NCBI GenBank assembly: GCA_964564905.1
Contig: CAZMCI010000001.1
Span: 1 to 64,000, forward strand
Direction of reading: 5' to 3'
DNA: 64,000 nt
Source of the DNA: B75-G9 sp964564905
GTDB lineage: Archaea > Hadarchaeota > Hadarchaeia > Hadarchaeales > Hadarchaeaceae
Under the pieces are notes generated by a model. The model was not told the DNA's origin. It saw only the letters and a program-made list of their open reading frames with translations, and ran no database searches. Positions 41,542-50,476 of the stretch are shown piece by piece. Each line of letters opens with the position of its first letter. Position 1 is the first letter of the stretch. A program made the position numbers and the translations under genes.

Positions 41542-42265
41542 CAAAGGTGGAAGCAGACATCTGAAGCGATATGCCGTATCTGGAAAACTTAGGTTGCCCA
41601 GAAAATCGTACGCGTGGTTCACCAAACCGACACCCGGTCCACACTCAAACGAAAGCTCAATTCCGATCCGCGTCGCTCTTCGTGATTATCTCTCGGTGGG
41701 ACATACCGCCAGGGAAGTTGACCACATCATCGTGGGGGGGAACGTGCTTGTGGATGGAGAGGTCAGGCGGGAGCCGAAATTTCCAATCGGTCTCATGGAT
41801 GTGGTACAACTTCCGGCTCTTAATAGCAGTTATCGCGTGCTCTTGGACAAGAGGGGACGTTTGATTCTGGTCAAGATACCTCAGGAGGAGGCATCGACAA
41901 AACTGTGTAGGGTAATACGGAAACAGACCATCAGAGGAAAAAAGGTCCATCTCACATTTCATGATGGGAAGACCGCATCCGGAGATCTAAATAGCTTCAA
42001 ACCCGGAGACGTCGCGAAATTGGAGCTACCGGGGGTGAAGATATCAGAACGTCTTCCTTTCGAGGTGGGCGCTGTTGCGTTGGTGACCGGGGGCAGCAAT
42101 GTCGGCAGGATCGGAAGAATTTCCGAGATCAGGCTCGTAGCCGGGACCCAGCCGAATCTCGTCCTACTGAAAAGCGATAGAGAGGAGTTTCAGGCACCGG
42201 AACATTACGTGTTCGTCGTAGGCAAGGAGAAACCCTCCATCTCCCTTCCGGGTGAGAGTACATGA
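41534..42265 (+). CDS. rps4e: 30S ribosomal protein S4e
   Basis: 243 residues from GTG 41534, which gives the family start ASKGGSRHLKRYA; the longer frame from 41504 is rejected. The S4 domain (VGHTAREVDHIIVGGNVLVDG) is followed by the central domain and a KOW-like end (ALVTGGSNVGRIGRISEI). Confidence 0.95.
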   Translation: MASKGGSRHLKRYAVSGKLRLPRKSYAWFTKPTPGPHSNESSIPIRVALRDYLSVGHTAREVDHIIVGGNVLVDGEVRREPKFPIGLMDVVQLPALNSSYRVLLDKRGRLILVKIPQEEASTKLCRVIRKQTIRGKKVHLTFHDGKTASGDLNSFKPGDVAKLELPGVKISERLPFEVGAVALVTGGSNVGRIGRISEIRLVAGTQPNLVLLKSDREEFQAPEHYVFVVGKEKPSISLPGEST

Positions 42266-42768
42266 ATCCCATGCGCGAAATCAGAGTTGAGAAGGTGGTC
42301 CTCAATATCGGAACCGGTGAGGGAGGAGATAAACTTGCCAAGGCCGAGAAGATCCTTCGGAGCATCACAGGACAAAAGCCAGCTAGGACCTTTGCAAAAA
42401 AATCTGTGAGGGAATGGGGAGTAAAACGTGGAGCTCCTCTGGGATGCGTGGTAACCCTCCGTGGTGAGCGCGCGATCGAAACCCTGAAAAAGCTGTTTGA
42501 TGCCGTGGAGCGGCGCCTGAAGAAGAGTTCGTTCGATGAGAGGGGAAATTTTGCCTTCGGTATCAGGGAGCATATCGATATCCCCGGAGTTTCCTACGAT
42601 CCCGAGCTCGGCGTGTTTGGGATGGATGTGTGCGTTTCACTGATGAGGCCCGGATACAGAATAAGACGCAGACGAAGACTGACCCGGCCCATCCCCGCGT
42701 CGCACCTCGTCACCAGAGAGGAAGCGATAAATTTCATAAGTGAGAAGTTTGGAGTTCAGGTGGTCTGA
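42262..42768 (+). CDS. rpl5: 50S ribosomal protein L5
   Basis: 168 residues. EIRVEKVVLNIGTGEGGDKLAKA, KSVREWGVKRGAPLGCVVTLRG and FGIREHIDIPGVSYDPELG are the conserved blocks contacting 5S rRNA. Its stop overlaps the rps14 start. Confidence 0.96.
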   Translation: MNPMREIRVEKVVLNIGTGEGGDKLAKAEKILRSITGQKPARTFAKKSVREWGVKRGAPLGCVVTLRGERAIETLKKLFDAVERRLKKSSFDERGNFAFGIREHIDIPGVSYDPELGVFGMDVCVSLMRPGYRIRRRRRLTRPIPASHLVTREEAINFISEKFGVQVV

Positions 42769-42914
42769 TGTCAAAGGCAAAATTTGGGAAAGGTGCGCAT
42801 AAATGCATGCACTGTGGCAGATATAAGTTCGTCTACCAGCAACATGGGCTGAGGCTGTGCAGGCGGTGTTTCCGGGAGCTAGCTCCAAAGATGGGATTCA
42901 AAAAGTACAGTTAG
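42768..42914 (+). CDS. rps14: 30S ribosomal protein S14 (zinc form)
   Basis: 48 residues, too short for many ORF callers. ATG at 42768 overlaps the rpl5 stop. The protein has four zinc Cys at positions 13, 16, 31 and 34 (KCMHCGRY...LCRRCFRE) and ends LAPKMGFKKYS, matching archaeal S14. TAG at 42912-42914. Confidence 0.96.
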   Translation: MSKAKFGKGAHKCMHCGRYKFVYQQHGLRLCRRCFRELAPKMGFKKYS

Positions 42915-42920
42915 GTGTGA

Positions 42921-43313
42921 ATGATGTTGCTCGATCCGCTCGCCAATGCTCTCTCCAAGATCCAGAATCACGAGAGGGCTAGAAAGCGGGAGGTGGAAGT
43001 TGCGCCGGGGTCCAAGTTGATCAGAGAGGTCCTTCAGCTCATGCTGGATGGAGGTTTTATTGAAAAATTCGAGTTCATAGACGACAAAAAGGCGGGCAGG
43101 TTCAGGGTGGTCCTCAAGGGAAGGATAAACAGGTGCGGGGTGATAAAACCCCGGTATTCCGTCAAACGCGATGAGTACGAGCGGTGGGAAAAGCGCTATC
43201 TTCCTGCGGCTGGTTTTGGCGTGCTCGTGGTCTCGACCCCTCGCGGTGTTATGACACATAAAAAAGCCACGGAAATGGGTTTGGGCGGCCGCCTCTTGGC
43301 CTACATCTATTAG
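42921..43313 (+). CDS. rps8: 30S ribosomal protein S8
   Basis: 130 residues. MLLDPLANALSKIQNHERARK, EVLQLMLDGGFIEKFEFIDD and GVLVVSTPRGVMTHKKATEMG match archaeal S8. It is followed by an 82-nt spacer with a T-rich run and TTTATTAA, a possible internal terminator/promoter before rpl6. Confidence 0.96.
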   Translation: MMLLDPLANALSKIQNHERARKREVEVAPGSKLIREVLQLMLDGGFIEKFEFIDDKKAGRFRVVLKGRINRCGVIKPRYSVKRDEYERWEKRYLPAAGFGVLVVSTPRGVMTHKKATEMGLGGRLLAYIY

Positions 43314-43395
43314 ACCTATTAGACCGGACTTTTTCACCACACTTTTTATTAAAGAAAGTTGAAAATAGACGGAGCGTATATGGAGTGCGTTGACG

Positions 43396-43932
43396 ATGAA
43401 GCCTGTGATCAAGGAGGAGCTTGAAGTGCCTGAAGGCGTGGAGCTGAAAGTGTCTGGTAGGACGGTCGAGGTCAGTGGACCGAAGGGTAAGCTTACTCGA
43501 ACCTTCGATTTTCAGAGGGTGAGCATTGAGGCCGGAGGAAAAAAGGTCCTCATAAGTTCGGACTCCGCGCGCCGGAGGACCAAGGCTGCCGTCATGACGG
43601 TCAGATCGCACTTGCGAAACATGTTCAAAGGAGTTACCGAGGGATTTACGTACAAGTTGAAAGTCGTATACTCTCATTTCCCGATAACCGTGAAGGTCGA
43701 TGGAGAACGAAAACGTGTTCTGATACAGAATTTTATCGGAGAGCGTGCGCCCCGTGTGGCGAGGATCGTTGGAGATGTCAAGGTGGAGGTTCGAGGGGAT
43801 GAGATCATCGTGAATGGGATAAACAAGGATGATGTGGGACAAACAGCCTTCAACATCGAACAGGCTACTCAGGTAAAGTACCGGGATCTGAGGGTTTTTC
43901 AGGATGGTTGCTACATCACGGAAAGAGGGTGA
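43396..43932 (+). CDS. rpl6: 50S ribosomal protein L6
   Basis: 178 residues from ATG 43396 (TTG 43390 also possible). Two L6 repeats: ELKVSGRTVEVSGPKGKL with TFDFQRVSIEA, and VKVDGERKRVLIQNFIGER with VEVRGDEIIVNGINKDDVGQ. Confidence 0.95.
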   Translation: MKPVIKEELEVPEGVELKVSGRTVEVSGPKGKLTRTFDFQRVSIEAGGKKVLISSDSARRRTKAAVMTVRSHLRNMFKGVTEGFTYKLKVVYSHFPITVKVDGERKRVLIQNFIGERAPRVARIVGDVKVEVRGDEIIVNGINKDDVGQTAFNIEQATQVKYRDLRVFQDGCYITERG

Positions 43933-43938
43933 AGTGGT

Positions 43939-44319
43939 ATGGGAAAAAGACATCCAACGTTCAGACGGCAGGAGTGGTTCAGGTTCAAGAGGCTCGGAGA
44001 AAAGTGGCGCAGGCCGCGTGGACGGGACAGCAAGATGCGTCTGGGTCTCTCGGGGAAGCCAGCCACGGTCTCGATTGGATACGGTTCCCCCCGGGCTGAG
44101 AGGGGGATCCATCCCTCAGGTCTTTCGGAAGTGTTGGTCGAAAACCTGCGGGATCTAGAAGGTATCGATCCTGACAGGCAGGTGGTCAGGATATCCTCAA
44201 AAGTGGGCGACAAAAAGCGAGAGCAGATTCTCGCTAAAGCGAGGGAGAAAAACATCAGGGTACTCAATCCAAGGGTGAAAAAACGTGAAATTGAGCGAAA
44301 AGAAAAAGCTGGCAGCTAG
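43939..44319 (+). CDS. rpl32e: 50S ribosomal protein L32e
   Basis: 126 residues, archaeal/eukaryotic-specific. RHPTFRRQEWFRFKRLGEKWRRP, GYGSPRAERGIHPSGLSEVLV and KKREQILAKAREKNIRVLNP are diagnostic. It overlaps rpl19e by 35 nt. Confidence 0.95.
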   Translation: MGKRHPTFRRQEWFRFKRLGEKWRRPRGRDSKMRLGLSGKPATVSIGYGSPRAERGIHPSGLSEVLVENLRDLEGIDPDRQVVRISSKVGDKKREQILAKAREKNIRVLNPRVKKREIERKEKAGS

Positions 44320-44734
44320 AATTCTCAAGGTCGGCGTAAACAGGGTTTGGATCGATCCCGCCCGCACCGGGGACATCTCGGCAGCGATAACGCGCGAGGA
44401 TATAAGGCGCTTGGTTAAATCCGGAGTCATCCGTGCAAAACCGGCTCGGGGAACCAGCCGGGGAAGGGCGAGAAGACTGGCGCTCAAGCGAAAGAAGGGC
44501 AGACGTGGTGGTCCTGGGAGCAGGAAAGGAGCCAAACACGCGAGATTTCGGGAAAAATCCAAATGGATCCAGACTGTTCGTCCTCTGCGTTCGAGACTGC
44601 GCGAGCTGAAGAGAGAAGGGGTGCTCGAACCCACGGAATATCGACGTTTGTATCGCATGGTCAGAGGAGGGGTTTTCAAGAGTAAGGCTCATCTTGAGAC
44701 CCACCTCAAGGAAAAAGGCATATTGAAGGGATAG
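44285..44734 (+). CDS. rpl19e: 50S ribosomal protein L19e
   Basis: 149 residues from GTG 44285. LSEKKKLAARILKVGVNRVWID, ITREDIRRLVKSGVI, the basic GTSRGRARRLALKRKKGRR stretch and the helical YRRLYRMVRGGVFKSKAHL are typical. Confidence 0.95.
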   Translation: MKLSEKKKLAARILKVGVNRVWIDPARTGDISAAITREDIRRLVKSGVIRAKPARGTSRGRARRLALKRKKGRRGGPGSRKGAKHARFREKSKWIQTVRPLRSRLRELKREGVLEPTEYRRLYRMVRGGVFKSKAHLETHLKEKGILKG

Positions 44735-44736
44735 AT

Positions 44737-45330
44737 GTGAAAGTAGGGCCTCGCTACAGAGTAGAGTTCAGGAGAAAGCGGGAGGGCAGGACCGACTACC
44801 GGCGGAGGCTGAACCTGCTGAGGTCGAGAAAACCGCGTTTGGTGGCGCGGGTCTCGCTCAAACATGTACATGTGCAGGTCGTCCAAGCCACCCCTTCCGG
44901 GGATGTTGTTCTTGCTTCAGCGCACTCAAAGCAGCTTGGAAAATTCGGATGGAAGACCCCCACCTCAAATGTTCCGGCGAGTTATCTAGTAGGTTTGCTC
45001 TGCGGATATCGGGCCATAAAGGCAGGCGTGAAAGAGACCGTGTTCGATGTGGGAATGCACGATGTGGTCCCCCAATCCAAGGTATTTGCGGTCCTCAAGG
45101 GGGCTCTCGATGCTGGTTTGAGTGTTCCCCATGGGGAGAAAATTTTGCCTCAGGAGGAGCGAATTGTTGGAGAACATATTTCCAAATATGCTGAGAAGTT
45201 AAAAAAAGATGACCCGGAGGGATACCGGGCCCGTTTTTCGAGATATCTTGCAGAAGGGGTTCCACCAGAACAACTCCCCGCGCATTTTAATGAAGTTAGA
45301 CGAGCAATAATAACACAATTTGGTGGGTGA
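44737..45330 (+). CDS. rpl18: 50S ribosomal protein L18
   Basis: 197 residues from GTG 44737. YRVEFRRKREGRTDYRRRLNL, RVSLKHVHVQVVQATPSGD, and VGLLCGYRAIKAGVKETVFD are archaeal L18 (L5e) blocks binding 5S rRNA. Confidence 0.95.
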   Translation: MKVGPRYRVEFRRKREGRTDYRRRLNLLRSRKPRLVARVSLKHVHVQVVQATPSGDVVLASAHSKQLGKFGWKTPTSNVPASYLVGLLCGYRAIKAGVKETVFDVGMHDVVPQSKVFAVLKGALDAGLSVPHGEKILPQEERIVGEHISKYAEKLKKDDPEGYRARFSRYLAEGVPPEQLPAHFNEVRRAIITQFGG

Positions 45331-45333
45331 TGG

Positions 45334-45996
45334 ATGTCGAGCCCTCAAAAGGAGTTCAATATTGAGTTGTGGAAGCCGAGAACCAGCTTGGGTCGAAAGG
45401 TCAAAGAGGGACGGATAACCAGCATATCCCAGATTCTTCGGGAAGGCAATCCCATAAAGGAGGTTGAGATCGTCGATGCGCTGGTACCAAATCTCGAGGA
45501 GAAGGTCTTGGGGGTAAGCTTGGTCCAGCGAATGCACAAATCGGGGCGACGGGTCAAGTACAAAGTCGTGGTCGTCGTCGGAAATCGGGACGGAGTTGTC
45601 GGCGTGGGGCAGGGGAGCACCAGGGAAATAAGCTCCTCGATAAGGAAGGCCGTGAACAATGCAAAATTGAATTTGATTGAGGTGACTAGGGGATGCGGAA
45701 GCTGGGAGTGCAGGTGTGGCCGTCCCCACTCGGTCCCGTTCAAGGTGACCGGAAAACGTGGCAGCACAAGGGTCACCATAATCCCCGCGCCCCGTGGTCT
45801 CGGTGTCGCCGCCGCGGAGGTTCCGAAAACGATCCTTCGCATGGCCGGGATCAAGGACGCCTGGACACATTCGAAGGGACAGACCAAAACGACTTTGAAC
45901 TTTGCCTTCGCCACGCTGGAGGCGCTTAGGCAGACCACCTTAGTGAGCCCTCCGGAACGACTTAGGGAGCACGTTCATACCGAAAAAGATTGGTGA
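45334..45996 (+). CDS. rps5: 30S ribosomal protein S5
   Basis: 220 residues. The double-stranded RNA-binding part has KSGRRVKYKVVVVVGNRDGVVG and GQGSTREISSSIRKAVNNAK; the C-domain has IPAPRGLGVAAAEVPKTILRM. Archaeal insertion CGSWECRCGRPHS is present. Confidence 0.96.
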   Translation: MSSPQKEFNIELWKPRTSLGRKVKEGRITSISQILREGNPIKEVEIVDALVPNLEEKVLGVSLVQRMHKSGRRVKYKVVVVVGNRDGVVGVGQGSTREISSSIRKAVNNAKLNLIEVTRGCGSWECRCGRPHSVPFKVTGKRGSTRVTIIPAPRGLGVAAAEVPKTILRMAGIKDAWTHSKGQTKTTLNFAFATLEALRQTTLVSPPERLREHVHTEKDW

Positions 45997-46002
45997 GATT
46001 AA

Positions 46003-46470
46003 ATGGGTAAGCTAGCGGTTGTTCGGATCCGAAGCGGTATCAACGCGCGCGGGGACGTGAAAAAAACGTTGAATCTCCTTCGCCTGACGCGCGTGAATCA
46101 CTGCGTCGTAGTCGATGATGATCCTTCCACGCTTGGGATGATCAAGAAGGCCAAGGACTACATAACATGGGGAGAGGTTGATCCGAAGACCCTCGAGTAC
46201 TTGCTCAGAAAGCGTGGGCGGCTTTCTGGGAACAGACCTCTGACGGATGACTTCATTAGATCCAAAACGGAGTTTTCCGGAATCGATGGGCTGGCAGCAG
46301 CACTGTGTGCAGGAGAGATCAGATTCGAGGATGTGCCTGGCCTCAAAAAGGTCTTCAGGCTTCATCCCCCGCGGAAAGGGTACAAGTCTACAAAGCGACC
46401 GGTCGGGGACCTTGGAGACCTTGGATACCGTGGCAGGCGGATAAATGAGTTGATAATGAGAATGGCATAG
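46003..46470 (+). CDS. rpl30: 50S ribosomal protein L30
   Basis: 155 residues, long archaeal L30 (L7e-like). LAVVRIRSGINARGDVKKTLN, LRLTRVNHCVVVDDDPSTLG and FRLHPPRKGYKSTKRPVGDLG are diagnostic. Confidence 0.95.
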   Translation: MGKLAVVRIRSGINARGDVKKTLNLLRLTRVNHCVVVDDDPSTLGMIKKAKDYITWGEVDPKTLEYLLRKRGRLSGNRPLTDDFIRSKTEFSGIDGLAAALCAGEIRFEDVPGLKKVFRLHPPRKGYKSTKRPVGDLGDLGYRGRRINELIMRMA

Positions 46471-46479
46471 GTGAAAAGC

Positions 46480-46920
46480 ATGGTAGTTCGAAGACGGAGA
46501 AAGGTTAGGACCCAGCGGGGCACACGCACGCACGGAAGAGGATGCGCCAAGCGTGGGCGTGGCAGCGGCGAGAGAGCCGGTACTGGGTTGAGCGGCGGTC
46601 ACAAACAAAAGTGGTCGTATATTCTAAAACACATGCCCGACCACTTCGGAAAACACGGCTTTAAACGTCCCTCCGCAGTTCGGGAGGAGGTTGGAACGGT
46701 TAACGTTGGAGAACTCGACGAACGTTTAGATGAACTTCTGCAGTCGGGGATCGCGAGGCGAGAAGGAGAAAAATTCGTGGTCGATGCTGGCCAGTTGGGA
46801 TTCCAGAAAGTGTTGGGTGGTGGCAGGGTCACGCGTCCTCTTGAGGTGATAGCTAAGGAATTTTCCGAATCCGCCAGAAGAAAGCTCGACGAAGCCGGTG
46901 GCAGGGCAGTCTCCGGGTGA
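46480..46920 (+). CDS. rpl15: 50S ribosomal protein L15
   Basis: 146 residues from ATG 46480 (GTG 46471 is an alternative). The Arg/Gly-rich N-terminus TRTHGRGCAKRGRGSGERAG and C-domain EEVGTVNVGELDERLDELL and QKVLGGGRVTRPLEV match archaeal L15 (L27a). Confidence 0.94.
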   Translation: MVVRRRRKVRTQRGTRTHGRGCAKRGRGSGERAGTGLSGGHKQKWSYILKHMPDHFGKHGFKRPSAVREEVGTVNVGELDERLDELLQSGIARREGEKFVVDAGQLGFQKVLGGGRVTRPLEVIAKEFSESARRKLDEAGGRAVSG

Positions 46921-46925
46921 AAGCG

Positions 46926-48257
46926 ATGGAGTCAGCAGGTGTGCTAAGGTCGAAGCTCTACGCGCTTGAACCCCTCGTCACCAGACTGCCCGAGGTGTCT
47001 GTCCCCAAACGTCACGTGACCTTTAAAGAAAAATTCATGTGGACGGGGATAGTCCTCGTCCTCTTCTTCATCATGACCCAGATTTCACTTTACGGCATTC
47101 CTCCCGGGCAAGAGGTCTCAGATTTTTTTGGCCAGTTGAGGTTTGTCCTCGCTAGTCACGCTGGAACCCTGATGGAACTTGGAATCGGGCCCATTGTGAC
47201 CGCCGGCATCATCATGCAGCTATTGGTGGGAAGTAAGATAATAGGACTTAACCTCACCGACCACAGAGACCGGGCATTGTTTACAGGTGTCCAGAAGCTC
47301 CTGGCGGTCGGGATGGGTATCTTTGAGGGCGCTATGTTCGTGTTGAGCGGAAGATATGGGGTCGGGCTTGGGGACCCGGCCGGAATCTTCATACTCATTC
47401 AGCTCGCTCTTGGGGTGATTATCGTGATTTACCTAGATGAGCTTGTCTCGAAATACGGATTCGGAAGCGGCGTGAGTCTCTTCATAGCCGGAGGCGTGGC
47501 GATGACCGTATTCTGGCAGGCGCTGAACCCCATGACCGGGGCCATCCCCAATTTTGTGGGATCCATGCTGGCAGGGGAGAGCATCGGAGACGTGTTTTTC
47601 AGACCCGGCCTCCCCAACATGATGGGAGTGGTGGCGACTGTGGTGGTGTTCCTGGTAGTGGTCTACGCGGAGAGCATGAGGATAGAGATACCGCTCGCGT
47701 ATGGCAGGTTCGGCGGGATAAGGGGAAGATACCCCATCAGGTTCCTGTACACCTCGAACATCCCGGTTATCCTCGCCATGACCGTCTTCGCCAACTTCAG
47801 GATGCTGGCCGCCGTGCTGAACGTACCATGGTTATCCTACTACACTACGCCACCAAATGGACTCAGCTCTGTGACGGCGGATCCCCTCCAAGCTGGCGTG
47901 TACACGGTGATCCTAGTTTTGGCAAGCATAGGTTTTTCGCTGCTCTGGGTGAATCTAACAGGTATGGGACCGAGGGATGTGGCCCAGCAGCTTGATCGAT
48001 CCGGAATGCTTATTCCCGGTTTCCGGCGCGACATAAGGGTGATGGAGTGGATTTTACGGAGATATATCCTCGCCACCGCCCTGATGGGTGGGATGTTCGT
48101 TGGGCTGATATCAGCGGGTGCCGATATTATGGGTGCTCTGGGCAGCGGAACCGGGATCCTGCTTACGGTTGGTATTATTTACCGCCTCTACGAGGAGATA
48201 GCGAGGGAACGCGTGGCTGAGATGTTTCCCGCTGTGAGGAGGTTTTTGGGTGAGTAA
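46926..48257 (+). CDS. secY: preprotein translocase subunit SecY
   Basis: 443 residues from ATG 46926 (GTG 46917 overlapping rpl15 is an alternative). About ten transmembrane helices form the channel: KFMWTGIVLVLFFIMTQISL (TM1), a plug region near ELGIGPIVTAGIIMQLL, GSGVSLFIAGGVAMTVFWQ, and cytosolic loop RFGGIRGRYPIRFLYTSNIP. It is the protein-conducting channel used by the secreted proteins in this window. Confidence 0.97.
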   Translation: MESAGVLRSKLYALEPLVTRLPEVSVPKRHVTFKEKFMWTGIVLVLFFIMTQISLYGIPPGQEVSDFFGQLRFVLASHAGTLMELGIGPIVTAGIIMQLLVGSKIIGLNLTDHRDRALFTGVQKLLAVGMGIFEGAMFVLSGRYGVGLGDPAGIFILIQLALGVIIVIYLDELVSKYGFGSGVSLFIAGGVAMTVFWQALNPMTGAIPNFVGSMLAGESIGDVFFRPGLPNMMGVVATVVVFLVVVYAESMRIEIPLAYGRFGGIRGRYPIRFLYTSNIPVILAMTVFANFRMLAAVLNVPWLSYYTTPPNGLSSVTADPLQAGVYTVILVLASIGFSLLWVNLTGMGPRDVAQQLDRSGMLIPGFRRDIRVMEWILRRYILATALMGGMFVGLISAGADIMGALGSGTGILLTVGIIYRLYEEIARERVAEMFPAVRRFLGE

Positions 48258-48822
48258 AAGGGTTGTCGTGACGGGTGTTCCCGGCTCCGGAAAGACGACA
48301 GTTCTGGAGAGAGCACTTGCACAGCTCGCTGCCAAGGGGATAAATTACGCAGTCTTGAATTACGGCGACGCGATGCTGGAGCTCATGAAGAAGGAGGGTA
48401 TACGGGATCGTGATGACATGCGAAAGGTTCCGACCGAGAGATATCGAGAAATCCAACGGGAGGCGGCCAAGCGTATAGCCCAGGCATCGAAACGGGGTCC
48501 GGTCATCGTGGATACCCACTGTCTCATCAAAAAGCCTGAGGGGTATTATCCCGGCCTGCCGCGGTGGGTGCTGGAAGAGCTCAATCCCGAGTCCATTATC
48601 ATAATAGAAGCGAGCCCGGAGGAAGTCGCTGGACGTCGTGATCGGGACTTGAGTAGGAGGAGGGATAAGGAGGTTGTTCAGATGATAGAGGAGCACCAAG
48701 CGATGAACCGCGCGACCGCCGCTGCTTATGCCGCATTTTCGGGTGCTACGGTGAGGATAATCAAAAATAGGGATAAAAAATTAAACGAGGCGGTGAATGA
48801 GATGGTCGAGGCGTTGAGGTGA
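48250..48822 (+). CDS. adkA: adenylate kinase, archaeal type
   Basis: 190 residues, GTG start overlapping secY by 8 nt. P-loop VVVTGVPGSGKTTVLERAL, NYGDAMLELMKKEGIRDRDDM, VIVDTHCLIKKPEGYYPGLP and IIIIEASPEEVAGRRDRD identify the trimeric archaeal enzyme, which interconverts 2 ADP with ATP plus AMP. Confidence 0.95.
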   Translation: MSKRVVVTGVPGSGKTTVLERALAQLAAKGINYAVLNYGDAMLELMKKEGIRDRDDMRKVPTERYREIQREAAKRIAQASKRGPVIVDTHCLIKKPEGYYPGLPRWVLEELNPESIIIIEASPEEVAGRRDRDLSRRRDKEVVQMIEEHQAMNRATAAAYAAFSGATVRIIKNRDKKLNEAVNEMVEALR

Positions 48823-48826
48823 GCTT

Positions 48827-49636
48827 GTGAAAAAGGGGATAGCGGTCCTAATAGCGGCGATATTGGTGCTCGCTGTTCACGGCGACGTTCAGGCTCAGGA
48901 GGAAAATCACCAAGCTGATCTGTTCACCTTGGTGAACAAACTGGACACGTCCATCACCTCGCTGAGGCGGGGAGACACGGATGGCGCTTCCGCGCTCATC
49001 TCTGAGGCATCGGATATATATCAGGCAGATTTCAGCCCGAGGATTGAAAATATCGACAACTCACTCGACTCGCGGATCGAGGAGGCTTTCGCCTCTCTTA
49101 AACAGGAACCCACGGAAAACGGAATTTTTGCGCTTAAAAACGATGTTCTTCAGGCCGCAGGTTTGATCGGTGTTTTTCTATCCCCGATCTACTCATATTC
49201 CATGTTCATCATTCTGGTCATCGCATTGGTGGCATCCCTACTCGTCACCCTTCTCAACAAGTGGCTGGTCAACTGGAGCTTTGTAAAGGAAAGCAGGGCC
49301 AAGATGTCCGAGTTTCAGAAGGAGCTCCGTGAGGCCAGAAGCAAGCGGGATATGAAGCAGCTTCACAGGATCCAGCAACGGCAGGGCGAGATCCTCAAGC
49401 TTCAGAGTGAAATGTTCAAACAGACGCTCAAGCCGACCATCATATACCTCATCCCCCTCATGCTCCTCTGGATGATCCTGCTCGGCGTGTACGCTGGGTG
49501 GGTGGTTGCTTGGCTGCCGTTCACCATAGACCTTCCGATCTTCGGACGGTTGGTGGCGTTTGGAGTGGGTTGGTGGTACTTCATCTCATACATGGGGTTC
49601 TCCCAGATATTCAGGAAAATTTTAATCGGGGATTGA
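48827..49636 (+). CDS. DUF106/EMC3-like (YidC/Oxa1 superfamily) membrane protein with an exported N-domain
   Basis: 269 residues, GTG start. A signal peptide (AVLIAAILVLAVHGDVQA) leads a ~90-residue helical extracytoplasmic region (LFTLVNKLDTSITSLRRGD, DIYQADFSPRIENIDNSLD, EEAFASL). Then come the DUF106 core TM (MFIILVIALVASLLVTLL), a cytoplasmic coiled coil (KMSEFQKELREARSKRDMKQL) and two more TMs. DUF106 proteins next to secY are thought to insert membrane proteins. The exported domain looks like the spectrin-like periplasmic regions of iron permeases and is not usual here. Confidence 0.88.
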   Translation: MKKGIAVLIAAILVLAVHGDVQAQEENHQADLFTLVNKLDTSITSLRRGDTDGASALISEASDIYQADFSPRIENIDNSLDSRIEEAFASLKQEPTENGIFALKNDVLQAAGLIGVFLSPIYSYSMFIILVIALVASLLVTLLNKWLVNWSFVKESRAKMSEFQKELREARSKRDMKQLHRIQQRQGEILKLQSEMFKQTLKPTIIYLIPLMLLWMILLGVYAGWVVAWLPFTIDLPIFGRLVAFGVGWWYFISYMGFSQIFRKILIGD

Positions 49637-49637
49637 G

Positions 49638-49904
49638 ATGCCCGAGCGAAGATACAGGACAAAAGGATATAAGCGTCGATCAGTCCGGAGCACCGGAGGA
49701 CGAGTTGTCTGGCATTACAAGAATGCCCGTCCGGGACCGGCCAGATGTGCTTCATGCGGCCGAGTTTTGGGTGGTGTCCCACGCTTGAGAGGGAGCGCTA
49801 TGCGGTCCCTTCCTCGGAGTTCAAGAATGCCGAACCGTCCGTTTGGCGGGTATCTGTGCCCGGCGTGCGCACGCAGGTCCATCAAAGAAACGGTCAGAAC
49901 GTGA
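49638..49904 (+). CDS. rpl34e: 50S ribosomal protein L34e
   Basis: 88 residues. RRYRTKGYKRRSVRSTGGRVVWHYK and two CxxC zinc pairs (CASCGRVLGG and CPACARR) match archaeal L34e. Its stop overlaps the next gene. Confidence 0.95.
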   Translation: MPERRYRTKGYKRRSVRSTGGRVVWHYKNARPGPARCASCGRVLGGVPRLRGSAMRSLPRSSRMPNRPFGGYLCPACARRSIKETVRT

Positions 49905-50476
49905 ATTCCATGGTGGTCGTGGCGATAAGCGGTTCGTCCGGGACCGGCAAGACGACCGTGGCCAGGTATCTTGTAAAGGAGTTTGGGCTCAAATACGTGT
50001 GTGCTGGAACCATTTTCAGAAAACTTGCGGAGGAAAAAGGAATGACGCTCGAGGAGTTCTCCAGATACGTGGAGCGGCATCCGGAGATCGACAGGATGAT
50101 CGACCGACGCACCGTGGAGGCCGCTAGGGAAAAGAACGTGCTCATCGACGCCCGTCTGGCGGGCTGGATGGCGAAAAAAGCGGATGTGAAAATTTTGCTT
50201 ACGGCGCCTCTCGAGGTGAGGGTCAGACGAATATCTCAGCGAGAGGGACGCAGGCATGATGAGGTGCTGAGGGAAACCGTAGTACGGGAGCGGAGCGAAC
50301 GGAGACGTTTCAAAAAAATTTACGGTATCGATGTGGGCGATCATTCGTCTTTTGATCTTATCCTCAATACCGCACGTCTCTCAGTTCGCGAGACCGTGGG
50401 GATATCTAAATCCGCGATCGACCTCATTCGCAGGCGGAAGGCCGAACAACGAAATGGCGTTAGGAAATATTCATGA
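49901..50476 (+). CDS. cmk: cytidylate kinase
   Basis: 191 residues from GTG 49901 (ATG 49910 is an alternative); the longer frame back to 49745 runs through rpl34e and is rejected. P-loop VAISGSSGTGKTTVARYL, CAGTIFRKLAEEKGM, VLIDARLAGWM and VRVRRISQREGRRHDEV are the CMP kinase blocks. Its usual place in archaeal superoperons is between L34e and L14e. Confidence 0.94.
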   Translation: MNSMVVVAISGSSGTGKTTVARYLVKEFGLKYVCAGTIFRKLAEEKGMTLEEFSRYVERHPEIDRMIDRRTVEAAREKNVLIDARLAGWMAKKADVKILLTAPLEVRVRRISQREGRRHDEVLRETVVRERSERRRFKKIYGIDVGDHSSFDLILNTARLSVRETVGISKSAIDLIRRRKAEQRNGVRKYS

